NCBI GenBank assembly: GCA_026745465.1
Contig: JACYXH010000479.1
Location: 5,898,011-5,962,010 of the forward strand
Source: Lota lota
Lineage: Eukaryota > Chordata > Actinopteri > Gadiformes > Lotidae
Length of the DNA: 64,000 nucleotides
Reading direction: 5' to 3'
The notes below the pieces were generated by a model, which saw only the letters and a program-made list of their open reading frames with translations, was not told the origin of the DNA and did no database searches. Below, piece after piece: positions 24,500-36,782 of this stretch. A program made the translations under genes and the position numbers. Position 1 is the stretch's first letter; each line of letters starts with the position of its first letter.

Positions 24500-25756
24500 C
24501 AGTATCTCACAAAAGTGAGTACACCCCTCATATTTTTGTAAATATTTGAGTATATCCTTTCATGTGACAACACTGAAGAAATGACACTTTGCTAAAGTAG
24601 TGAGTGTACAGCTTGTATAACAGTGTAAATTTGCTGTCCCCTCAAAATAACTCAACACACAGCCATTAATGTCTAAACCGCTGGCAACAAAAGTGAGTAC
24701 ACCCCTAAGTGAAAATGTCCAAATTGGGCCCAAAGTGTCAATATTTTGTGTGGCCACCATCATTTTCCAGCACTGCCTTAACCCTCTTGGGCATGGAGTT
24801 CACCAGAGCTTCACAGGTTGCCACTGGAGTCCTCTTCCACTCCTCCATGACGACATCACGGAGCTGGTGGATGTTAGAGACCATGCACTTCTCCACCTTC
24901 CGTTTGAGGATGCCCCACAGATGCTCAATAGGGTTTAGGTCTGGAGACATGCTTGGCCAGTCCATCACCTTTACCCTCAGCTTCTTTAGCAAGGCAGTTG
25001 TCGTCTTGGAGGTGTGTTTGGGATCGTTATCATGTTGGAATACTGCCCTGCGGCCCAGTCTCCGAAGGGAGCGGATCATGCTCTGCTTCAGTATGTCACA
25101 GTACATGTTGGCATTCATGGTTCCCTCAATGAACTGTAGCTCCCCAGTGCCGGCAGCACTCATGCAGCCCCAGACCATGACACTCCCACCACCATGCTTG
25201 ACTGTAGGCAAGACACACTTGTCTTTGTACTCCTCACCTGGTTGCCGCCACACACGCTTGACACCATCTGAATCAAATACGTTTATCTTGGTCTTGATCT
25301 TCTTAAAGCCCAGGCCATCTTTATGTAGAGCAACAATTATTTTTTTCAGATCCTCAGAGAGTTCTTTGTGATGAGGTGCCATGTTGAACTTCCAGTGACC
25401 AGTATGAGGGAGTGTGAGAGCGATGAGACCAAATTTAACACACCTGCTCCCCATTCACACCTGAGACCTTGTAACACTAACGAGTCACATGACACCGGGG
25501 AGGGAAAATGGCAAATTGGGCCCAATTTGGACATTTTCACTTAGGGTTGTACTCACTTTTGTTGCCAGTGATTTAGACATTAATGGCTGTGTGTTGAGTT
25601 ATTTTGAGGGGACATCAAATTTACACTGTTATACAAGCTGTACACTCACTATTTTACATTGTAGCAAAGTGTAATTTCTTCAGTGTTGTCACATGAAAAG
25701 ATATACTCAAATATTTACAAAAATGTGAGAGGTGTACTCACTTTTGTGAGATACTG
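24500..25756 (-). mobile_element. Tc1/mariner element with complete ends and an internally deleted transposase
   Basis: Flanked by TA (24498-24499 and 25757-25758), the duplicated Tc1 target. Ends are inverted and nearly identical: CAGTATCTCACAAAAGTGAG at the left, its complement at the right. Each terminal repeat is about 210-240 bp and has a second, inner copy of the CAAAAGTGAGTACACCCCT motif (about 24690 and, inverted, about 25541-25559). This is the IR/DR architecture of Sleeping-Beauty-type fish elements. The coding region on the minus strand is shortened, so at 1257 bp the element is smaller than the roughly 1.6 kb usual for the group. It is probably mobilisable only in trans. Confidence 0.95.
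24738..25382 (-). pseudogene. Tc1-type transposase with an in-frame internal deletion (214 aa)
   Basis: Tc1 transposases bind the terminal repeats through paired helix-turn-helix motifs and cut DNA with a DD34E triad. This copy starts MAPHHKELSEDLKKIIVALH, the start of the first helix-turn-helix domain. After KDGLGFKKI it jumps to KTKINVFDSDGVKRVWRQPG in the catalytic domain. About 120-130 codons are missing: the rest of the DNA-binding region, the nuclear localisation signal and the first catalytic Asp (WSDE). The second Asp (HDNDPKHTS) and the glutamate block (SPDLNPIEHLW) remain, and the frame is open to GGHTKY. An upstream in-frame Met at 25454 exists, but homology starts at 25382. It cannot be catalytically active. 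Confidence 0.93.
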
Positions 25757-26186
25757 TAAATGTATTAAGGTAGTCATTTATATGTATATGCTGAATATTT
25801 TATAGTTATGAATAAATTCAGTTTTATCAAGAGCCCCTGCTCCCAAAGGGATCTGATTTAAGTTTTTCTGTTACAATGCAGCAATTTTGACGTGCACTAG
25901 CTCTCACAACAAAACTACACTTAGATCTGTGCAAAACTGAACAAAAATAAATGTTCTGCGTACTCAACAGCATTATCTATTGTTTTGGCACACGATGCCA
26001 ACTTCAATGATTTATAAACAAAGGTAAGCACAATTCATTCCAAGAAATAGCCGCAAGTTATTTTCGCTAACGTAAAGTTAACTAGCTTACATTAGATGAG
26101 TCGACTACCCATACGGCTGTAGCTAACATTATGTGGTGAATTCACTCGTGGGGTAGCCCAGCTTTGTTATCCGGTGTCAAGACAAT

Positions 26187-26387
26187 TGTAGCGTCCGAGG
26201 TGTATGGGCTTACTAGATACTTTCATATATTAACAAAAACTCGAGAACTTATACTCTCTGAGCGTCAAGACAACTGCCACCATTTATTAAAACACAACTC
26301 AACCAGAACCGTTCCCCAGACGTCCTAAGTCCACGCCCACTCCCTCCAGGCATCACCAAATGAAAACAGCCCAATCCAGCGCTTACA
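26187..26387 (-). repeat. LTR (3' LTR in element orientation)
   Basis: A 201-bp repeat beginning TGTAGCGTCCGAGGTGTATG on the + strand and ending TTACA. It matches the 30207 copy at about 94%. Confidence 0.95.
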
Positions 26388-27107
26388 TACGTCCCCCTTA
26401 CTGAAAGAAATTTCCCCATTTCCATGCACACAAATAGATTACAACAAAACAGCAAAAGAAAACAACAAATATTGAAAATAAATAAACAAATCAAAATCAA
26501 CAAAGAAATAATAATAATATGGCCAAGTAAACCCAACACACACAGCCCATGCATTAGGCAACTCTGTAACATAACATGTCAGATTCTGTGTGGTACCCCG
26601 AACATACCTTCTTTAAAAATAACAAAGTGTAAGTGCATAACAGCAGTTCACAACATATCCACACGCTACCCTTCATGAACACAGCAGCAGTAACACATGA
26701 GCATGTATACAAGGGCCAGTCAGCCCGTCACATATATAGCGTTCAGGGGGTTGCACTGACCTCCCAGCTCGGGAGAACACAGTTGGAGCTAGTGCATGCT
26801 CAGGGGAATCAACTGAGCCAGCATCCGGTTCCAGATCAAAGTCCATGGCCATGTTACAACATGACGAGCCTGCAGGGCTACCGGGGGAGGCTGAATTGTC
26901 CTGTAATTAGGCAGATGGGGAAAACGTGAAAAGAGTCCATAATGGGCCCTCCAAAGGAAAGGCCACAGGTAGGTTGTAGCACCGCAACCGGTCATAATGA
27001 ACGGTTTGGAGCAGGGCCTCATCCCCAAAAGGGCTCCTAACCTTGTCGTCTCTGTCCAGTCATTGCTGTACCAAGTAAGGCCCCTTCCAGTGGGGAGCCA
27101 GCTTAAG

Positions 27108-27917
27108 TCATCTCTCTGTGGGATCGTTAAGCCACACAAGATCCCCAACCCCATAAGGGTTGTGCCTTAGCCTGGTGTCATAGCAAGTCTTTTGTCTTTC
27201 ACTCGCCGCAAGGCTGTTGTCCCTCGTCCGACCAAATGCTGTATACAAACACTTGAGGAGAAAACTAGCAAAGTCCCCCGGGGTGCCACGCACCGGGTCG
27301 CCCTGCACCAGCGGACCCAGTACGGCGTCCACAGGTGTCCGAGCCTCCCTGCCATGCGTGAGGAAGTAAGGTGTGAACCCTTTATTAGAATGGACACTGG
27401 TGTTGTATGCAAACTCGACCTGCAACAGAAAATAGTCCCACTCCCCCTCACATGACAGGAGGGTCTTTGCCAATTGATCAATAAGTGTCCATTTAAACCA
27501 TTCTACCATACCATCAGACTTCGGATTGTATGGGGTGGTGTGTGTCTTCTTCATGCCCAACATCCTGCACAAATATCTCACCACGTCTGATTTGAATTGC
27601 CTACCCATGTCTGTGTGCAGCGTTTCCATTACCCCATGTTCCAGGATGTAGTCCTTAAAAAGACACTCTGCGACAGAGGTGGCTTTCTGGTCAGGGATGG
27701 CAAACAGATTAACGAATTTAGCGAAATAGTCCTCAACAACCAAAACATAGCGGTTGCCTTTAGACGTAACTGGCAACTCTAGTATGTCGGCTGCGACACG
27801 TTGGAAAGGTCTCTCTGCCAGTGAGGTTCCCAAAGGGGCATGGTGTCTGGGTACTGGGGACTTCCTCCTCTGGCAGGCGTAACACTGATCACACGATGTC
27901 CGAATGTCACTGTGCAT
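27108..27917 (-). pseudogene. fossil Ty3-type integrase piece
   Basis: Minus-strand similarity to a retroelement integrase. It has a CxxC string (CDQCYACQRRKSPVPRH) of the zinc-binding domain, then the RNase H-fold core with AADILELPV, HTDMGRQFKSD and the NPKSDGMVE region. It belongs to the Ty3-type fossil at 26187-30407. Confidence 0.88.
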
Positions 27918-28003
27918 AAAAGGCTAATAACACACACTTCTTGCGCGCGCTAAGACCTGTTCATAGGCCAGGTGAGCTGTCAGCGGGGCACCATGCAGGT
28001 GTC

Positions 28004-29272
28004 TCAAGACCTCCGGGACCAAGGCAGCAGGAACAACAATTTGTGTAGATTGCCCTGCATCTCACAGCAAAACAAAAAAGTTAACCGGGGAAACTCGTGC
28101 CATAGTCTCCTCACACCCTGACTAGCATTCTTCAACCTCCACCTAGGGGGTCTCTGACCACTTTCCAGCCAGGACAGAACTTGCGCAATGTCTGCATCCT
28201 TCTGCTGGAGTTCCCTGACATTGGAGCCATCATGTGACAGGGTGTAGATTAAAGCATGGTCTGTAGGAGCCTGGAGTTCAGGAGAACAGAGGCTGGAACT
28301 GAGGCCTGCAGCAGGGGTTGTGGTAGGAGTGTCAACGGCGCACACAGCACTGGGGTTATCGTCCATAACCGTTTGAGTACCCGTGTTCATCAGAGTGCAG
28401 ATGGCACCAGGGGCATAACAGTCCATCTGCACTGCATAGGGGTCAAGCCTGCGTGAAAGAGCATCCACATTAGTGTGCTGGGCCCCACTGTTGTGCACAA
28501 TCACCCAGTCGTATGGGTCCAGCTCCAGAGCCCAACGGCTACGACGCCTCGTTCTGTCATTGTCAAAAGGGACTCGTCGTAGGCCCAACAATGGCCGGTG
28601 ATCCGTGACAATAGTGAACGGAAGAAGGCCCAAGTAGTGCCTAAAACTACGAACAGCCCACACTATTACCCACAACTCCCTGTCGTACATAGACCGCCGT
28701 CGTTCAGTCGCCGTGAGGGAGTTACTAGCGTAGGACACCACCTTCTCCGGTCCATCCACTTCTTGTGCCAAAACTCCCCCACAGCGGTTTGCGATGTGTC
28801 TGTGTATAACGTGAAACGTTGGGTGAAATCTGGGTGATAGGTTCATCACAAAGGGCGTCTCGTAAGAACTCAAACGCCTCCTGGTAGTCCACTGTCCATC
28901 GAAACGGTCCTTTCCCGTGAGACAATTGAGGGGGACGGCACGCTGGGCAAAACCCCTCACAAATCTCCTGTAATAAGAGCAGAGGCCTAGAAACGCACGG
29001 ACCTCTGTAGCGGATCGTGGGTCGGGCCAGGTTTTCACCTTGTCTGTGTTTTGGGGATCTGGGCGAAGCCCCACAGCTGACCCGACGTGACCAAGGAAGA
29101 CCACGTGATCGCGGGCCAGATGGCACTTCTTGGCATTCAATCGTAACCCAGCTGCTCCAATCCGGGTGAAGACCTCCCCCAGAACAGAGAGGTGGGCCTC
29201 AAACGATCTGCTGTAGATTAGTATATCGTCAAGATACACCATGCAAATGTGCCATGGCAGCCCTCTTAACAC
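28004..29272 (-). pseudogene. fossil Ty3-type reverse transcriptase/RNase H piece
   Basis: Minus-strand similarity to Ty3 polymerase. It shows the active-site string YLDDILIYS, the thumb/connection region around FLGLCSYYRRFVRGFAQRA, and the RNase H region with YDRELWVIVWAVRSFRHYL and VTDHRPL, ending near HTNVDALSRR. It is part of the fossil at 26187-30407. Confidence 0.92.
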
Positions 29273-29494
29273 CAGCTTAAGAATGGCCCCTCAAGCGGTC
29301 GTCCATCTGGAACTCCCTGGGGGTAGACCTGCAGCCAAACCCGCCACAGTCACAACGACAAGCACGCCGTTGATCTCGTTGCACCCCTGAGTCATGCAGA
29401 CGAGCCCCTGGAAAGGGTGAACTCCGTCTACCATTCTCAGTCCCATGGCTACGTGTTCTTAAGTCCCTCACTACAGTCTGCAAATTGTCCACCT

Positions 29495-30095
29495 TTAAAG
29501 TGAGATGATGGATGAGCTTCTCCGTCGCATTGGCATTATAGTCCACGACAGTAGCCGGTGGCAAATCGAGAGTGGCCACCATGGCAGGATGTGGAGGAGA
29601 GTAGGTTGAGCCAGACGTGCAGCGCGGTCATAATCAGGAAACGCTTCAGCTACGAGCCTGGAAATGTCGGCCGCATAAACCTGCAAACACTCGTTCCCAT
29701 GGCGGGGCCACGCAGACACGCATGTCTGGAAAAATAGGAACTGTTTCTGCCCAAATGCCTCATTTATCTCACTTATCCTTCATACGTTCGTAATCACATT
29801 GTACATCCGCAGGAAAACTGTCTCACAGCAAGAAAGCTGCCCCGTCAAGCCTGGTCGGGAGAATTTTCACCATAGTAGCCGCGTAGCTCTCACCTATCGT
29901 CTGAGCGCGCACTGCGGCCTCGAACTGTTTGATCCACGTAGCAAACGGCTTCTGACCGTCGCCCCGAAACGGCAGCGGGAGCTCCACTCTAATACTACTC
30001 ACGGACCCAGTCCTTGAAGCAGTACGCTTGTAACAATCGTCTCCGCGTCGCTCTCCATATTGTGCCACATCAGTCCTGCTAACACGATGCTCCAA
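29495..30095 (-). pseudogene. fossil Ty3-type gag-like region
   Basis: Minus-strand frames upstream of the polymerase piece read LPLPFRGDGQKPFATWIKQF, then VYAADISRLVAEAFPDYD. This composition and placement are typical of the gag region of Ty3-type elements. It is assigned mainly by position within the element. Confidence 0.65.
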
Positions 30096-30206
30096 CGCAA
30101 CCCATGAGTACAGCTAGCCAGTGGAGCCAACTAGAAAGTTCAGTAGTTGTTTAAAGAGAGAATTTATCCAAAAGCAAAGACACACTTCAAAGACCGCCAC
30201 CACCAA

Positions 30207-30407
30207 TGTAGCGTCCGAGGTGTATGGGCTCACTAGATACTCTCATATATTAACAGAAACTCGAGAACTTAGACTCTTAGAGCGTCAGGACAACTGCCTC
30301 CATTTATTAAAACACAACTCAACCAGAACCGTTCCCCAGACGTCCTAAGTCCACACCCACTCCCTCCAGGCATCACCAAACGAAAACAGCCCAATCCAGT
30401 GCCTACA
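30207..30407 (-). repeat. LTR (5' LTR in element orientation)
   Basis: A 201-bp direct repeat of the copy at 26187. Just inside it, on the minus strand, a TGG-initiated string (TGGTGGTGGCGG) sits where a tRNA primer-binding site is expected. The tRNA was not identified. Confidence 0.95.
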
Positions 30408-33400
30408 CAATCATACAATAACAATTTGGTAATACGATGATTGGACTGTGTAGGACTCATGGAGCTTTCTGTATGCAGTAATTTGCAACGTTCTTGCAGG
30501 CAACTTAACGTGAGCGTTTCCACAGGTCCCCGAGGGTCCCGTATAACACTCAATGGAGGGAATCGATTTTCCCATAACCATCAAAATGGAGTATTAATTC
30601 ATGCAATTGTTTCTTTGGATAATTTCCAACTGGCTGTCTGTCTGGAGTCTCGGCAATAGTCCTGTGTTCATGTTTCGCTGTGTTGAGGCTGCATGTCACT
30701 GTATTGACATTTAGGGTGTAATATTCAGGCAGGCTGATGCGCTGACTAAATAGGTTAATTGCATACATTATGTTCCAACGCAGTTTGCAGATGGTAGCAT
30801 ACATTATCTTTATTACTCTACAATTGCCGGCAGATGTGTGCCTACATTAACATTAATACCATCCAACCCATTATGGTCAATAAAGGCCATAGAGATAAAA
30901 CCGGTAACTCCATGAACTCTACACAAACTTAGTTTGACATCAAAGCTGGGACTCAGAACTAGTTCTAATATAAATTTACATATAAACCTATATAGTTGCA
31001 TACGCCCCCATGCATCACAGGTTAGTTATATGGTAGTTCAAGGTTACTGCAACTCTTATCTAATTGTGCAACAGTGTAATTTGGCAGCCCCACAAAAAGG
31101 AGCAAAACAAATGCGTATTTGATCCTGTACGTTGAAAAGAAGCACTCCATCTGCATTCCCTCTGGCTCTTGCTTGTCTTCTTGTAGTTTGTTGTTGTTGG
31201 TTTGCTTTAATCAGACTTGATGTGTCTACTTGTGTGTTTGGTGTGCCTAAGGGAAGTTGGAAAGCAACACTATCTAATAATGGTACTTATTCAGGGGATC
31301 ATGAAATATGAAATGGTTTTACATTAAAATAAAAAGGAACAATGTATTTTGTAGCTCATTCTGGTATTGGTAAATACTATTTTGGTTTACATACATGAAA
31401 TAAAATGGTGCCGATTTTTTTTTTAACCATTTATATTTTGAAATATATTTCATTCATTCGTATCATTCATTTAATTTGTGTTCACAGAAAAATACATATG
31501 TTTGTTTTGGAACACTGCATGGAAGTAAAGAACTATATAGGTGTGAAAAACAGTTTGCTAGCCAATCTGAATGGCTATCAAATCCATGTAGACATGTCTA
31601 CAATGTGTGGGTTTGTGTCTATATTTGGATTAATTTCATGTGTAAATGTGTACAAATATTACTCAATGTTTATTTTCCGTTCATTCAAAACAAACCACCC
31701 ATGTCCCAATATCTTTAATTTATTTGATCTTGTTTTATACTATCATTATTCACGCATACACATGCACCCACACACACAAACACCCACACAAACCTCCTCC
31801 TACATCAGTCAGCCTCTTTCCAGCCATTCTCCTTTTTCTCATATAGTCTCTTTTCTCATCTTCCACTCAGTCTGTAGCTGTTAATAAAAGTTGGGTCCCA
31901 TTCTCAGACTTCTTCCAATCACACTTTTCAACCCGCCACTCACCCATTCTGTCTTCTCTACGTCTCATCTCCTAATCCTCACGTCGCTTTTGCCTTTAAA
32001 AGCTACAGCGGTATCCTACGGTTATCTGGACCCTAAACGGCTCCACCTCTATCTCAGAACACACATGCTGGCACTCACACACATAATTGGTTGTCAGGAG
32101 GTCGAAAACAACTCCACCTCCATACCAAAACACACGCACACCCAGAGACAAACGCACAATTGGACATACAAGTTAGAGCCATTAACAAACTATCTCTGCC
32201 GAAACCAAACTTTTTATTTCTAGTTCTCATGACAAGCGTGATGTGTCCTTTGTATCTCGATGGTAGAATCGAGTCGATTTGCCTTTGGCGGAGTCATTTC
32301 TATTTCACTCAGAGACTTAAATGTTGAACGGCTCTTTTATATATTTAAACATGGGTCAATGCGATCCCTATGGATGTGTCAACACAGCAGACGATCCTCA
32401 CTAAGTGCACAATAACATATAGACGCACTGACTCTTTGCATTCCATCTCTAGTGGGGTGTAGTGTCACTGTTCGGATGAAACAGAACCAACAAACACATA
32501 GTGGTGTGTTTGTTGAGTCAGTCATTAGGGGGAATGTAAACCCACACATCTTGAGGACTGTACCAGAGGTAAAGAATAACAATTAGTTGACATTGCCCCC
32601 CGTATAAGCAGCAGGCTGTCCATCCCTACACCAACATAATCTGGAAAAGCAGTTATAGACATCTGAGCGGGGAAAAATTACACAGGTAATGATGACGCAC
32701 AGACCAGGGCCACGCTGAATAATTCATATGTAGTCTTTTGTTGATGAATCGCACGGCGCTCTTTTCACCTAGTGGTAGTAAAGGATGAATGGATGGACAA
32801 GTGAATCAATGACCACAAAGCAGCCTTGTTCATGCTCCAACTCTTTATTTCTTTATTTTTGCTTTATTGTTAACCGCTAGTATGTTATGATTTTATTTAT
32901 TTTGCCTAACAGAATGCTGGCCATTTGATGTGAGTTGAGGACATTTTGCTCATTAGTTGGAGCAGCGATGAGACTCCCAGCAGTTTTTTAATTGAAATGT
33001 TTTGATTTTCAACTTAGAATAAAACGTGTGTGTATATCGAGTGTGCATCTAGTTCAGTTGAGCGACTCACGACTGCACCCTGTTGGCACAAGCAGCGTTT
33101 TGGGGATAAGCTTCCCTCAGCGGTGCGTCCCTCTCTTGGGCTCACCCTGGTTGAAACGGAAGGTTACACTCGGGGGCGACATACGGAAACGTTCCTGTCA
33201 GATACCGTAAGCTTTTTGTCACAGCCGCGGAGCCCTGCTTATAAATGCCGTATTGCAGCGGTTTCCTGAGTACCTTGGCGGCAGGTTCAACTAAATGTTT
33301 AATTCAACTCGGAATACAATCCACCCTTCGTATCTACCTGCGTCAGGGTTGCAAACAATACATTCAACTCCTTTCAGTCAAATGTCACAGATCATTTTCT

Positions 33401-34023
33401 GTGCTGTTCAAAGCCTTTTTTTGTTGTTGCACCTTTTAGTGCTTTTATTGTTTTGTCTCAAAGACCACAGCAATGTGTTTGTGCCTGCTTTGTAACCCTC
33501 TTAATGTCTAATTTCTACGCTGCCTAATTTCCCTTGCTAGAGTATTATTCCTCACAAGCGTATAATTGGGTACATAGATGCCTAGAAGTGGCACATCCAA
33601 AGGGTCGCTGTGTTTTATCTGAGGTTGATTGTTTTGCTTTTAGTTTAACAAAGCCATCTCGGGTAAAAAAAAAGTACGCTTTTTAACATCAAACCTCATC
33701 ATGTAGCTTTCAATTGTGAAAACCACTGACAAGAGTAAACTTGTCGTGCTGCAGATGTTGTGCTTCAGGAGTACTTATTATAGAAATACATGCAAGGCGG
33801 CCCTTCAAGTAGCTCTTCTAGTGGGGTTATTTTGTATTGTTATTATTATAATTTTTTGAGCCAGAGTGCCCAAAATAAAACGTTTTGCACTGTTGAGCAT
33901 TTCCCAGCTACAAACCATGTCTACATTTGTCTCCCTCCATGCTCCATTTCCCCATCAGGCCTCTGTCTTCCCACCAGATGTTTTAGCCCCCTCTGATAAT
34001 GTGGAACATCTGTTCTGTTTCAG

Positions 34024-34103
34024 AGCTTAGCTCAGAGAACATGCGGACCTGCTTCCAAATCATCAATGCCTACATCTACCTGTCTGCAACAGATTTCCTT
34101 CAG
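34024..34103 (+). CDS. ipo11: importin-11 exon 8 of window (about residues 699-724)
   Basis: Two bases complete a Glu codon. Then 26 codons follow, LSSENMRTCFQIINAYIYLS and ATDFLQ, close to human LSSENLRTCFKIINGYIFLS as recalled. The acceptor is TGTTTCAG and the donor GTGAGG, phase 0 at the 3' end. Confidence 0.95.
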
Positions 34104-34635
34104 GTGAGGCCCTTGCTGACCAACAATAATGCACACACACCCATACAAGTGTATACTAGCTATACAATGATGATATGTTTGTGAGTGTTTTAGACAGTGT
34201 AAGAATCTCTGTTTGAGCACACAAAACAGAACTTTTTTTATAGGAAGTCTAAACATGGTTAACGAGATCCTCTGAAACAGTCTGCCAGAATAACTGAGGG
34301 CATCACAATCTTAGATATTTTTCAACAAAGTGTTAAACATACATTTATTTATCTTTATTCTAATCAAGTTCTGTGTAATTGTGTTAAAAACGTATCCCTC
34401 AAATGTACCCCTCAGGTTATCATTTTTGTTATTTCATTTCTTGTTTTCACATTGTACGTGCTATCAATACAATGTGATCGATTGAGTGACGCAGCCAGCC
34501 AATGACGTTGGCTAGGGAGCGAGCTCCTACGTTGTGCTTTATAATGTACGCATTCCCCCCCCACCCCCGGACAAAATCGACCAGAACTCTGAATAACTCG
34601 GCCACTTCCTGCTGTGCTGCCGTGTGTATTTACAG
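34104..34635 (+). other. ipo11: ipo11 intron (532 nt)
   Basis: A GT-AG intron from GTGAGG to TTTACAG. No embedded element was seen. Confidence 0.9.
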
Positions 34636-34716
34636 AACTATGCGGAGGCCCTGTGTCGATCCTTCTGTACTCTTCTCAAAGACATCACTAATGAAGGACA
34701 AGTTCAAGTGCTCAAG
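34636..34716 (+). CDS. ipo11: importin-11 exon 9 of window (about residues 725-751)
   Basis: Twenty-seven complete codons, NYAEALCRSFCTLLKDITNE then GQVQVLK, matching the human segment ending TEGQVQVLK. The acceptor is TTTACAG and the donor GTATAT, which is weaker than the others. Phase 0 at both ends. Confidence 0.95.
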
Positions 34717-36132
34717 GTATATTCTCTCTCTCTCTTGCTCTTTTACATACGCAAGCACGCATGTGCGCACACACGCCTGCTCCTATTGCTTTTTATTTTT
34801 ATTTTTATTTGTGGGTTAGGGTTTTCTCCATTGTGGCAGCTAATGCACTCTCCCTCAGTTGTCTCTCCCCATACCTTTTATCTGCTCCATCTCGTCTCTC
34901 TCAGGTTTTTCACTATTTATTATTTTGCCCTACTCTTATTCACGGAGCATGTTCGGCTTCCGCAATGGCCTGCATGTATATTTGATGGTGACCAGAATTA
35001 TGGGACTCATGAGGTGGGACTGAGTGGGAACTGTGGGTGGGTACTTTGACAACGTAATAATGGAGAGCTATGGAGACTGTGTGCCAAACTGTCCCCATTC
35101 TTGACTTCTGTTCTAAAAGTTCTTGAGGTAAACAATTGATTTTGCTGTGTGTGTTGGCTGGTTGAGTGTGTGTGTGTGTGTTGTGTCTCTTCATTTCTCA
35201 ACCACATTGATTTCACATCAGCAGAATATGGTATAAATAAATATCAATGTTGCACATTTAACTCTTGTATATTATAAAATGTGTCTGAATGCAAAGTCAG
35301 TGATACTCAAAGGCAACCTTTCCCAGTCTTTTGGCTTTTTGCAATCAACAGGACTCTCTTGATTTGTAATTTCCTTCATTGCTACTTCAGGCAACCTTCT
35401 ATGCAATCACTTATTATTTGCACAGTAACATTTCACCTGCTACTTTGGCCACCAATTGATCACATTACATTACATTACATTGAAAAGGAATGGCAATAAA
35501 GCTGACGAGCTTTTCCGAAGGCTTCAGCAAGTAAAATACCTTAAGTATAGTGCAGTAATGTTTTTCAGTTTTGACCTTCACAAACGCTGTATGTGTATAG
35601 TTTATTAATTAATTAATCTTTTTTTTATATCATCCATCGCTCTGTCATGCCACCTATCTTCAAAGCCTGCTAGGAGTGATAGGGGTCACTTGACTCCATA
35701 AAGGCTCTGATGTTGTTGTACTAATCATTTTTATTTGAGGAATTCCCTTTATATCACCTTTTCCCCTAAATGAACATAAATAGAAATACATGTATGAATA
35801 CAGAAAATCCCATTTATCATGAGTGAAGCAAATTGATTTTGTACAGTAGATGAAATTTCTTCCATGCCAGGAAATCAAGCAGCATAAAATACGTAGTTCA
35901 ATTTGTCAAAGGCTTTTTTAAGTATGGATTTTGCTGTGGTAGGCATTTTGGCATGATCAAATGAAATCTGAACTGCCTCCGAGTTAATGTGCTAAATGCT
36001 GTTTAGTGGATTTTAGGCAGTTAATTTAGCTACAGTTTCATGCACAGGTGATCATTAATTAACCGCCAACACATGTAGTGCAGCTTGTGATTGAGGTTCT
36101 GGGGAGTGCTTCTCAAAGCGTGATGTGTGTAA

Positions 36133-36782
36133 TAGGGGTGAAACTGTTAAAAAAGTCACGGTTCTTTACGAAACGTCGGTGTTATGGTTCGGTAAGGTTC
36201 AGTACGGCTTCGATATATTGACAAAATGCCTGAACATTTTTCATTTGTATTGTGATTTTTCATACAAAAGGGTCAACTTTTAAAACATTAGTTCTACATT
36301 AAATAAAAGTGTTATCTCCAAGTCTGCTGTAATGAGCCGTTACAACAAGGTTGCTCTGTAGTTCTTATAAGCGCAAGAGAAGGCTTTTCTGACAACTGAC
36401 AATTTGTTATTTTGCTTTGTTAAGGCAGGTATAACTGTCTGATCAAAATGTGTGCAGGAAGTAATAGTGTATCGCGGTTCAAGCACTTTGAACCGTGATC
36501 TCTTTGGCCCTACCGGAATCAACCGCATGTTGTTGCCTTTATGCTCGGGGGAGAAGTTATTGCTGTTTGGTTGCAAGACATTTCCCGCGCATGATCTCTC
36601 TAACGAATTCACTTGGGACATGCTTGCCATTTTGGGATTTTTTCAATGAAATAATTTATTGCTACATTTTTTACTAGCTTCAATTTCTTGATTAAACCAT
36701 TGTTCTGTTGGGAGTGCGTACTGACCCGTGCACCATGGACCCTGTACCTAACAGTTAATATACATGAACCGTTTCACCCCTA
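36133..36782. mobile_element. non-autonomous hAT element, 650 bp, with perfect 8-bp target duplication
   Basis: It starts TAGGGGTGAAAC and ends GTTTCACCCCTA, perfect 12-bp inverted ends. It is flanked on both sides by GTGTGTAA (36125-36132 and 36783-36790), the 8-bp duplication typical of hAT insertion. A CGGTTC/GAACCG string lies just inside each end. No transposase is encoded, so it would need a related element in trans. The perfect duplication suggests a fairly recent insertion. Confidence 0.93.

Larger units (their letters stand above)
26187..30407 (-). mobile_element. fossil Ty3/gypsy-type LTR retrotransposon, both LTRs present
   Basis: Two 201-bp direct repeats (26187-26387 and 30207-30407), each TG...CA, enclose 3.8 kb. 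They are flanked by CAAT, or ACAAT if a shared A is counted, as target duplication (26183-26186 and 30408-30411). A purine-rich tract lies just inside the 26387 end on the minus strand, as expected of a polypurine tract. Internal pieces in minus-strand order are gag-like, reverse transcriptase/RNase H, then integrase, the Ty3 order. The element is incomplete and broken, with at least about five breaks. The LTRs differ at about 12 of 201 sites (about 6%), suggesting insertion some millions of years ago under typical vertebrate neutral rates, which is an assumption. Confidence 0.93.
17150..34023 (+). other. ipo11: ipo11 large intron (16.9 kb) with several transposable elements
   Basis: A GT-AG intron from GTGAGC to TGTTTCAG. 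It carries a truncated LINE (19326-21180), a minisatellite (23293-23445), a Tc1-like element (24500-25756) and a fossil Ty3-type element (26187-30407). The stretches 17150-19325, 21181-23292, 23446-24497 and 30412-34023 show no gene or clear repeat to me. Confidence 0.85.

Noticed and set aside
24709-25371. 220-codon + strand open frame
   Set aside because: It is the antisense shadow of the Tc1 transposase.
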